A stretch of DNA of 64,000 nucleotides, taken from contig NC_064048.1 of assembly GCF_932526225.1 (NCBI RefSeq), positions 10,286,188 to 10,350,187 on the forward strand. Direction: 5' to 3'. Both the position numbers and the translations under genes were made by a program. The DNA comes from Nematostella vectensis. Taxonomy: Eukaryota > Cnidaria > Anthozoa > Actiniaria > Edwardsiidae. The notes beneath the pieces are model-generated. The model ran no database searches. It was not told the DNA's origin and was given only the letters and a program-made list of their open reading frames with translations. Shown in pieces: positions 24,001 through 36,000 of this stretch; positions within the stretch are counted from its first letter, which is position 1, and each line of letters starts with the position of its first letter.

Positions 24001-27000
24001 TCATAATCTTCAGGGTGACCGATGTCCCGCTTCTCCTGATCAGCTCCACCACGTGGGTATGCGTTGCCGTGGTAACGTCCTCCCCTTCCACCTGTTGATT
24101 AGCGGAGTTCAATTGGCTGATAGGTTTACTGATGACGCCTTGCTCATATGGATTTTAATAAAACAATTTATTACTTTACTCTACCTTAGCTTAGTGGACC
24201 CACTAGCTCCAACCCCAGTTGGGGTGTTCCAGCCCCATGTAATATACTTTAGTTTATCTAAAAGTCTTGCGTTTGATAGTGTTTATTACTCCCCCCTTGA
24301 CCTCTTTTCAGTCATCTATATCTTCCCTTTATTGACAGTGCAAGGGTTGGCCTTCAGAATAAATTCCCCCCTTGACGTCTTCTCAGTCATCTATATCTTC
24401 CCTTAAGTGACAGTTTAAGGGTTTACCTCGAGAAAAAAGTCCCCCCTTGACGTCTTTTCAGTCATCTATATCTTCCTTTTATTGACAGTGCAAGGATTGG
24501 CCTTCAGAATAAAGTCCCTCCTTGACCTCTTTTCAGTCATCTATATCTTCCCTTAAGTGACAGTTTAAGGGTTTACCTCGAGAATAAAGTCCCCCCTTGA
24601 CGTCTTTTCAGTCATCTATATCTTCTCTTTAGTGACAGTTTAAGGGTTTACCTCGAGAAAAAAGTCCCCCCTTGACGTCTTTTCAGTCATCTATATTTTC
24701 CCTTTATTGACAGTGCAAGGATAGGCCTTCAGAATAAAGTCCCCCCTTGACCTCTTTTCAGTCATCTATATCTTCTCTTTAGTGACAGTTTACCTCGAGA
24801 ATAAAGTCCCCCCTCGACGTCTTTTCAGTCATCTATATCTTCTCTTTAGTGACAGTTTACCTCAAGAATAAAGTCCCCCCTTGACGTCTTTTCAGTCATC
24901 TATATCTTCTCTTTAGTGACAGTTGACCTCGAGAATAAAGTCCCCCCTTGATGTCTTTTCATTCATCTATATCTTCTCTTTAGTGACAGTTTACCTCGAG
25001 AATAAAGTCCCCCCTTGACCTCTTTTCAGTCATCTATATCTTCTCTTTAGTGACAGTTTACCTCGAGAATAAAGTCCCCCCTTGACCTCTTTTCAGTCAT
25101 CTATATCTTCTCTTTAGTGACAGTTTACCTCGAGAATAAAGTCCCCCCTTGACCTCTTTTCAGTCATCTATATCTTCTCTTTAGTGACAGTTTACCTCGA
25201 GAATAAAGGCCCCTCCTTGACCTCTTTTCAGTCATCTATATCTTCTCTTTAGTAACAGTTTACCTCGAGAATAAAGTCCCCCCTTGACCTCTTTTCAGTC
25301 ATCTATATCTTCTCTTTAGTAACAGTTTACCTCGAGAATAAAGTCCTTGCACTTGACGCCCTTCCTGTCGGCCTCCCCTCCGCGTTCAACTTCCCCGATG
25401 TACTGTAAGGCGGGGAACTCAAGCGTGGGCTGGAAATCTAGTCTTGGGGTTTGAGCTACAACAGATAAATAGGTACCATTAGCTTAATAATTGGCAGGAT
25501 AGCTTAGGGATAAGGGCTTCGTCACCGTCAAGCAAGAGGACCAAGGTGGGAACTTTGTGCATTGGGGACTGTGAATACCTCGTCTTTTGGAATGAAGAGG
25601 TCCTTTCTCACCGCACGTTATTGGGTACGATCTTCAGTGGCAGTGGTTACACACCAGCTCACACTCATGATTGTAAACTGTACGGAGCAGACTGTATTTA
25701 TACAGTGACCAGTAAAGCCAGTTGCATGTCAAGTGCAATTAAACTTGCCTCGCCATGTCGATTTGCGGTATACATTACTAGACATTTTGTTTCATTTTGC
25801 CAATTATTATACCAATCTTCAGCGACAGTGGTTATACGCTAACTCGCACTCATGATTGCAAACTGTACGGAGCAGACTGTACTTATACAGTGACCAGTAA
25901 AGCCAGTTGCATGTGAACTTGCCTCACCATGTCGATTTGCGGTATACATGACTAGACATTTTGTTTCATTTTGCCAATTATTATACCAATCTTCAGCGAC
26001 AGTGGTTATACGCTAACTCGCACTCATGATTGCAAACTGTACGGAGCAGACTGTACTTATACAGTGACCAGTAAAGCCAGTTATGTGAACATGCCTCGCC
26101 ATGTCGATTTGCGGTATACATTACTAGACATTTTGTTTCATTTTGCCAATTATTATACCAATCTTCAGCGACAGTGGTTATACGCTAACTCGCACTCATG
26201 ATTGCAAACTGTACGGAGCAGACTGTACTTATACAGTGACCAGTAAAGCCAGTTGCATGTGAACATGCCTCACCATGTCGATTGACCAGTAAAGCCAGTT
26301 GCATGTGAACATGCCTCGCCATGTCGATTTGCGGTATACATGACTAAAAATTTTGTTTCATTTTTGCCAATCATCATACCAATCACTGTCAGAGGGCATT
26401 CGCTGTAGGATGTTTTCATTTCGCACCAATTGCAAATTCACGCAAATTGCTTTCCATGGTATGTGTACACTGTCATTGCGTTAATCACTGTCATCACGTT
26501 TCTACTAAATTCTGATTGTCAACAACTTACAGTTGGCACCTCTCATCTGGAATCCAAATCCTCCCTGATTGCCTCGGTATAGTGTTACAACTCTAGGAGG
26601 CGGCATATGACCAGCATCTATTGACGGCCCATCGCTATAGATATACCACACAGATACACATTACATGATGACTTTAGGGGGATGTGTGTGACCATAGACA
26701 ATAGGATTTATTGACACCACATCGCTATAGATAATATGCCACACAGAGATACATTACATGATGACTCTAGGGGGATGTGTGTGACCATAGACAATAGGAT
26801 TTATTGACACCACATCGCTATAGATAATATACCACACAGAGATACATTACATGATGACTCTAGGGGAATGTGTGTGACCATAGACAAGCTGTTGTAGAGA
26901 ATATATCACACAGAGATACATTACATGATGACTCTAGGGGGATGTGTGTGACCATAGACAATAGGATTTATTGACACCACATCGCTATAGATAATATACC

Positions 27001-30000
27001 ACACAGAGATACATTACATGATGACTCTAGGGGGATGTGTGTGACCATAGACAATAGGATTTATTGACACCACATCGCTATAGATAATATACCACACAGA
27101 GATACATTAAATGATGACTTTAGGGGGATGTGTGTGACCATAGACAATAGGATTTATTGACACCACATCGCTATAGATAATATACCACACAGAGATACAT
27201 TAAATGATGACTCTAGGGGGATGTGTGTGACCATAGACAATAGGATTTATTGACACCACATCGCTATAGATAACATACCACACAGAGATACATTAAATGA
27301 TGACTTTAGGGGGATGTGTGTGACCATAGACAATAGGATTTATTGACACCACATCGCTATAGATAATATACCACACAGAGATACATTAAATGATGACTTT
27401 AGGGGGATGTGTGTGACCATAGACAATAGGATTTATTGACACCACATCGCTATAGATAATATACCACACAGAGATACATTACATGATGACTCTAGGGGGA
27501 TGTGTGTGACCATAGACAATAGGATTTATTGACACCACATCGCTATAGATAATATACCACACAGAGATACATTAAATGATGACTTTAGGGGGATGTGTGT
27601 GACCATAGACAATAGGATTTATTGACACCACATCGCTATAGATAATATACCACACAGAGATACATTACATGATGACTCTAGGGGGATGTGTGTGACCATA
27701 GACAATAGGATTTATTGACACCACATCGCTATAGATAATATACCACACAGAGATACATTAAATGATGACTCTAGGGGGATGTGTGTGACCATAGACAAGC
27801 TGTTGTAGAGAATATATCACACAGAGCCTAGATTATTTGATAACTCTAGGGAGATGTGTTATCAAAGCCTGCAGTATGTGTTAATGGGGCATCATTATAG
27901 AGAATACACCAGATATAAATAACTAGTATCACAAAGCACTGACCTCTTGGCGTAGATTGAAGTAATAGAAGAGGGTCGGTTGAATAACGTGTGACGCCTT
28001 GGTTTTTCTGCAATAAAAAAGGAGGTTTTTGTCTATTAGAGGCTTCATAGAATTAATGTTACACAGGTACAGTCGAACCTCTATTAAGCGGCCCTCTATT
28101 GAGCGGTCACCCTCTATTCAACGGTCATTTACCAAAGTCCCAAATTTTCCCCCTTATGTTTACTGTAAATTTGACCTCTATTGAGCGGTCACCTCTATTA
28201 AGCGGTCACTAAGCTTAGGCCCGAGGGTGACCGCTTAATAGAGGTTCGACTGTATCTATTTTAAAAAAGTTTCACAGCGTAGAATGACACATAGGATGTT
28301 ACGTATGTAGGTGTTGTGCCATAAGAAGTCATGATATCAAGGATCCTGTATGTACCTGATTTCACCTCCTCAACACAGGTGTGCGGGAACCAACCATTCC
28401 TGCCGTCAACACGCCCTTCCCAGAATCCTTTCTCACCGACATACAACACTGAAAAGAAACATAGCATGTATCACTAAAATGGAGAATTTAAGAGTGCCAC
28501 AATAGTTCAGTGACACAGGTTTTGCTTTTCAAGTCAGAGATAAAAACGAGCTCTCTACTTTGGGGGCTGTGAATTCCACATCTTCTCAGATAAAGACGAT
28601 AAGCCAGAGGTCCCCTTTTTGAAACCTGTATTATCGTGTATTGGAAAGGGATGAAACAACCGCTGGGGATGATGGCCCTTGGTAACATTTTCAGTGATAA
28701 TGCTTCACACTAACTTAAAGTGCCTTTGTCAGCCACACATTTGTTATTATTATTAATAAATATTGGAAAACACATAATGTGTTGGTATGCGATATACAAA
28801 TACTAAACATTTCATTTTGTTCCATTGTGTGAGATAAGGGAAGCCTGTAATTTTACGGCTCGTATGGCCATTTCCAGTCCTTACATGTCACAAAAGGGCA
28901 CCAACAGTCTTAACTTGTCACACAGCAAACATCTACAGTTACATGTCACGCAAAAGCACCTACAATGGGTTACTTGTCACGCAAAGGCGCCTCACATTGG
29001 AAATTTTAGTAAATGTCATTCACTTCTTAAAACGGAATTTTTTTAATACAAAAAAATAGTTTTTTTTGTAATTTGTAGGCTAGTGACGTCACATTACTAT
29101 GGCTGGTCACGTGATTGACATATACGATCGTTGCTTGTAATACAAGCGCGCCAAACATGAAACAGTAGGAAGAGCGAACTGCACTTTGTTGTTTCTACAA
29201 TACTGAAGCATCTTTATCAAAATTTATTAAATTTCTAGTTTGCGTCTTGCGGGAAAAGGTGCGTTTTGTGATAAATGCATGTTAATACATCACGAATAAT
29301 CTACCTACTGCTAACTGATTCTCGATGTAGAAACCACTAGAACCTCGGCAAATGACCTTCCATGCGAGACTCTAACGTGACATGACTCATCTGGTGACAC
29401 GAAACTGCAGGACTCTTTAAACAATAAACAAAATCTTCTTCCGACACTCATCGTTTGTTCATTAACTCAAATAAATTTTGTTAAGTTGGTATTTATTAAC
29501 AATCTACTAAACCGGATATGAGGGAAACATGGTCACAGCTGCGGCAAATATCGCGAGAAAAAGAAGAGTCTGTATTAAGTGAGACGACGTGATAATACAG
29601 GGCACATTAAACAATAAACAAATATTTTTCCGACACTCGTTTTGTGTGAAAACTCACTTAGAATTTGGTTAGCTTTATAGTAACTTACTACATCGAATAA
29701 AAGAGTTCAAGCAAGTACAAACTTACAGCAATTACCGAGGGAGAGATGAAGAGTTTGTCTATCACCGGAAACACCGCTAAACCCAATTCATCAGCGATAT
29801 TTGATTGTTTAAACAGCAATATGGACTGAAGCTGAGCGTATTCAGCACACACATAATCGCGTCCAGACAATCGCATTAATTGCGATTATTGCCCTCTTAA
29901 ATAACGACACCGATAACCGAATATTGAGTGGAAATGTCAACAAGACAAGAGAGTAGAATAGGTTAGGAACAAACAGCATCATTCGGCACAGAGCAAATTG

Positions 30001-33000
30001 GTCATAAAATAAATCGAAAGCAGCTGTCGTTAATTTATGTCAAACTAATAAGGTTTAGGAAACTTTACAGAATATTTATTTTAAAGGTACAAAAAGTCGT
30101 TAAACCTTGAGTGAAATTAGGTCGAGAGAGTAAGTAAATTTATATTTGCAAAGTCACACGAGGAACCTAATACAACATATAAGGTTGCACGACGTTTGGA
30201 AAGTCAGTCAGGGTATATGAAGGAGATTGGTTAGAAATGAGATCGGAAAGCCACGCTCAATGGGATAGCTTTTAAAGGAAGCGAAAATAATAACAAGGAA
30301 GAAGAAAGTGCGATGAAAGCACTCGTATGAAGTCCACTGACCGTCCTGTTTCCATGACTCGACCGAGTCGCCCGAATATAATTCTCTCCTGATCCACAAG
30401 AAACCATCATCTCGAGATTCACTTAAGTCCGATTGTGGACGCCTCGATTTCTTTACGCGGAAACTCGCGCTTCGTCTGTGAGATGCCTTTGACTTGGATG
30501 GGCTCAGGTCTCCTCGGGATTTGCTATCTAGTGATTTCGTGTTGTTTCTCTTTTCCATAGATCCTTCATCGCTCTGAAGAGGCGATTCCAAGCTGTGCGT
30601 TGTGATGATGTTTGATCGTCTCACTTGAGCGGGCCGTCATTTTCACACGCAAATGTGGAAACAGACAGTTGGAGGTCTGGATAAGCAAGCAGCTAACAAA
30701 CCCTGGAATGGCTTGAACCGTGAAAGTTTCGATGATCCATCACACCCGCTAAATCGCAGCTCTTGAAAGGCGCACTGTAGAGTCACGCAAACGAAACACA
30801 ATACGAGCGAGACAAATCCAGTGGTCACGAAATGTTATGAAGTCGCTTTGCACCGCTCTTGCAACTTTTAAGTAAAAAACGTTTTAAAAAACGTGTCACG
30901 CAAGAGTAACACCGAACGTAATGTGTCACGCAAAAAAACGCAAAGTTATGGAGTCGTTTTGTGCCGCTCCTGTTGTTCTTTGGTCACGCAAAGTTGTGGA
31001 ATCGCTTTGTGCCGCTCCTGTGTCAGTGAGTTGTCAAGGTAACATGTATAAGGGAAGTGTGATGTTAATCTTCGAAATACCCGACGTGTCACGGAGTTTC
31101 AGAGGCGCTCTGTGGGAGGTGAATCACAGTCTCTATCATTTTGTCATCCTAGAAGAGTACCAAATGCGAGAAAGCATCCATTCCCATCGGCTGATTTGGG
31201 AAAGCTATTACGATTAAACAACAGATCTTAATTGGTAAATAACGTAGACAGCTTTGTTATGATTATTTTTAAATTTCTTCAAATAATTTGTCTTCAAATT
31301 TAGAATGTAAATAATAACTACAGTAAGGTGTGACTGATAAGCTGCAAACAAGTGCGACATTTCTTGCAAGTATTAGCATTTCAAGATTGAGTATAATACT
31401 ATCTGGCATGGCATGGCATCTTGTAAAAGTTTTATTCAACAAGTTTCTTATTCAAATAAAACAACAAAAACTTACATGACGGTCTAGCCATGCGTAAACT
31501 CCTGCAAGTATTTCCTTAGCGTTTCAGGAAAATTGAGTATATGTTCTGGGGTGATATCTGGCTGTCATCTTGTGAATACAGTACCATCAGAAAACTATTA
31601 CAAGCTATCAATTATGAATAAGCAGCGGGAAAAATTAAATTACCCTTCCACCGTCACATCTCATTTTACAGCCAGCGCAATGCCAAGTAATGGGAGAGAG
31701 CCAAAAAAAAGGGGCGATTCATAGATATGGTCTTAAAACGAAATTCCCAATCGACAGTCAACAAATATAGAGCGGGGGGAGGTAGGGGGGGGGGGGTCCC
31801 GTAGGCGTAAGCGAAGTAAAACAAATACCGATTTTTATAAAACATATAGTTAGTTGTATTGTATTATTGTATTGTATTGTAATTTGAAAGTATTCCGAAA
31901 AAACAAATGTAGTTTACAACTGATATAAAATTCACAAGAACACGCGCGAGTTCGCCGCCCATATTTACCTATTTATAGTATTTCAGACAAACACACGCAG
32001 CACTTCTTGGGTTGATAACTTTTATAAATTGTCATATTTTAATAAAAAAAATATCAATTCCTGAAATTCCGCTGACAACATCAGGCGAGATGAGGACCCC
32101 CACGGCAAGACAGCCTAGTTTAGTTTTAGTTTAGTGTAGTTTTATTATATTGTCATTTTCTTTGTATCACTTTCTATATCATTGTAATTTTACTGAACCA
32201 AACCTTCGTGTTCTACCTTTATATATGAACATAAGTAGGGTGACTTCACAAGCTACTTATAAGGCTTCCGCTTGTGTATATATATGTATATACAAATACA
32301 AGTAATTGATTGATTTACCTTCTACAATGTCACCCTTGTTAAGCGCCAGTTCGCCGCCCATATTCGGCTTGTACTCCTTGACTGCGATGAATCTCTTGCC
32401 AGGCATACTCGCGTACAGTCGCTTACGCATCGTTGCGCCGCCAGATATCATTTTCACCGGCGGCGCCGAACGCCCATCGTATACGTCCGTACCTCGACTT
32501 CGCGACCGTATCGCTTTAGCATGCGATCGATGCTCATTCGGAGAGAGTTCGGGCCCAGACCCGGAGTCGTACGAAGAGTCGGACGCTGTAGAGTCAATAG
32601 AAGCGCTACGCTGGACCCTACCTTCCCCGCTCGGTTCTTGGTCGGCTAATGAGATCGTGTCGCCAATGATACTAGGAATACTGTGCGTGGAAGAGCCCGA
32701 CGACCCGCTACGAATGGACAATTGGCTGTCCGAAGGCGCCCGATCGAATAGCGAGTTCGCTCGGGGTCTTACGAGCGTTTTCCGACGTCGGGTGCTGTAG
32801 GTCGGTTTACTGGAGATTTTGACTGCAATGGAAAAAGGCCTGCGGTTTGATACAAGAAATCATTATGCTCTCTATCACTATGCTCGCCCCGTTCGCGCGG
32901 ATTCAAGGTTTGTCATCAAAACAAACACACTCTCGTTTTCGTGTGAAAATATTATAATTCTTATATTTACTTTCTAGAAAATACGTGTTCTTATATTTTA

Positions 33001-36000
33001 GCGTAGACACATGGCTGTGCCTCCCATTGTTTTCTTAATGTTTCTCTATCGTGCCCCCCCCCCCCCCCCAATAATTCGAGGCCTGCTACGGCTATGAGAC
33101 ATCATGACCTGCGCGACAGCTGTAATTCATCTTGTTTCTAATCTCAAACCTATCTGTGCATCGTGATAGTTGCTGATATACACGTGATATACCTATCTGT
33201 GCATCGTGGTAGTTGCTGATGTACACGTGATATACCTATCTGTGCATCGTGGTAGTTGTGGATGCACACGTGACTTACCTATCTGATCATCATGGTGGTC
33301 ACGGGTGATCACGTGACTTTCCTATCTGTCAATCAAGGCAGTATAAGATGAACACGTGACTCACCTATACGACCACCAAGGCAGTTATGGATGTACACGT
33401 GACTTACCTATCTGACCGTCATGGTAGTTTCGGATGTACTCTGCAAGATCATTGTTCCCTCCCATGGCCGCCATGTTGTACGCCGATTGATTGGCGTAGT
33501 TCAATATGTCTCTTCTAGCGCCGCGAAACAGCAATACATGCGCACAGTCCTCCTGGAAAAGGAACAAAGTCAATAAAGCGAGTACTGGCGCCTTACCACC
33601 CAATCCAAGGCCTTACCTGGTTGTTGCAGGCTGCTATGTGGAGGGGTGTATTCCCTGAGGCGTTGGTTACATTGATATCTGCACCGTAGTACAGTAGATG
33701 CTCCAGATGCTGCACTCTGCCATTCTTGCACGCCTTGCAATAAAAAAGCATTTTTATGAGGTCTAGTTGGTGTGTGATTCTAGGGGTCATAAATTGGTGT
33801 ATGAACTGTGGCCAATGATGTTGTTGTGTGATATTTTGTCGACTCACATGGTTTATTTTCTACATGCCTTGACAAGTGTTGTGTGATGTTGTGTTACTCA
33901 CATGGAATGTTTCCTGCATACTTTGATAGGTGTTGCATGACATTGTGTTACAACAACATGAAGTTCTCACATGGTGTATTTCCTGCATACTTTGATAAGT
34001 ATTGCATGACATTGCATTACTAAAATTGTATATTTCGTGCATACCTTTACAAGTGTTGTGTGACATTGCATTACTTAAATGGTGAATTTCCTGCATGCCT
34101 CGATAAGCGTTGTGTGACATTGCATTGCTTAAATGGTGTATTTCCTGCACGCCTTGACAAGCGTTGTGTGACATTGCATTACTTAAATGGTGTATTTCCT
34201 GCAAGCATTGACAAGGTTGCGTGACATTGCATTAATTACATGGTGTATATCCTGCACGCCTTGACAAGCGTTGTGTGACATTGCATTACTTAAATGGTGT
34301 ATTTCCTGCATGCCTTGACAAGCGTTGTGTTACATTGCATTACTTAAATGGTGTATTTCCTGCATGCCTTGACAAGCCTTGTGTTACATTGCATTACTCA
34401 CATGGTGTATTTCCTGCATGCCGTGACAAGCGTTGTGTGTCATTGCATTACTCACATGGTGTATTTCCTGCATGCCTTGACAAGCGTTGTGTGACATTGC
34501 ATTAATTACATGGTGTATATCCTGCACGCCTTGACAAGCGTTGTGTGACATTGCATTACTTAAATGGTGTATTTCCTGCATGCCTTGACAAGCCTTGTGT
34601 TACATTGCATTACTCACATGGTGTATTTCCTGCATGCCTTGACAAGCGTTGTGTGACATTGCATTAATTACATGGTGTATATCCTGCACGCCTTGACAAG
34701 CGTTGTGTGACATTGCATTACTTAAATGGTGTATTTCCTGCATGCCTTGACAAGCCTTGTGTTACATTGCATTACTCACATGGTGTATTTCCTGCACGCC
34801 TTGACAAGCGTTGTGTGACATTGCATTACTCACATGGTGTATTTCCTGCACGCCTTGACAAGCATTGTGTGACATTGTATTACTCACATGGTGTATTTCC
34901 TGCATGCCTTGACAAGCGTTGTGTGACATTGCATTACTTACATGGTGTATTTCCTGCATGCCTTGACAAGCGTTGTGTGACATTGCATTACTCACATGGT
35001 GTATTTCCTGCATGCCTTGACAAGCGTTGTGTGACATTGCATTACTCACATGGTGTATTTCCTGCATGCCTTGACAAGCGTTGTGTGTCATTGCATTACT
35101 CACATGGTGTATTTCCTGCATGCCTTGACAAGCGTTGTGTGTCATTGCATTACTCACATGGTGTATTTCCTGCATGCCTTGACAAGCGTTGTGTGACATT
35201 GCATTACTCACATGGTGTATTTCCTGCACGCCTTGACAAGCGTTGTGTGACATTGCATTACTCTCATGGTGTATTTCCTGCACGCCTTGACAAGCGTTGT
35301 GTGACATTGCATTACTCACATGGTGTATTTCCTGCATGCCTTGACAAGCGTTGTGTGTCATTGCATTACTCACATGGTGTATTTCCTGCACGCCTTGACA
35401 AGCGTTGTGTGACATTGCATTACTCACATGGTGTATTTCCTGCACGCCTTGACAAGCGTTGTGTGACATTGCATTACTCACATGGTGTATTTCCTGCATG
35501 CCTTGATGGTCCATCACACCCATCTCCGCCTGGTCATTCAGCAGGATTTCACAGCAGTATGGGTCAGCCCCGTAGAGTACTGTGTAATACAGGGCGGTCA
35601 AGTTCTAAGACAAGGAAAAGAAACAAAAAATACTATTTTAGTACATAGATAAACCTTGCGTGTACTGTATTATAATTTTCAAGAACCGAGCAAGAGAATG
35701 CAAGAAAAGCAATGGCTATCTTGATGTGCTATAGGGTAATGCCAGTTTTCCTTACCTTCCCGTCACGGTAATTTGGCGAGGCTCCAAGGTCCAACAAAGT
35801 CTATTAAAAATAAATATTAAGTGGACATCAGCTTTACAATTATAGTGAATTCCAATTACATATGGAATTATAGCGAATGCTAATAAAGAAAATGTGAAAG
35901 CAAACTCAAGGAATGAATGGGGTGATCTTGACATGTCGACCGACCTTGAGTGAGTTGACCTTGCCTTTGATGGCCGCCTTGTGCACGGAGGTCAGCCCGT

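Noticed and set aside
29702-29876. Minus-strand ATG frame ending at gtaagt, as another SHANK first exon
   Set aside because: It ends in phase 0, incompatible with exons 12 and 13; it could only be a 5' UTR exon.
34707-35648. Plus-strand 313-codon frame with SHGVFPACLDKRCVTLHY repeats
   Set aside because: Opposite-strand shadow of the 54-bp SHANK donor array; no family signature beyond the repeat.
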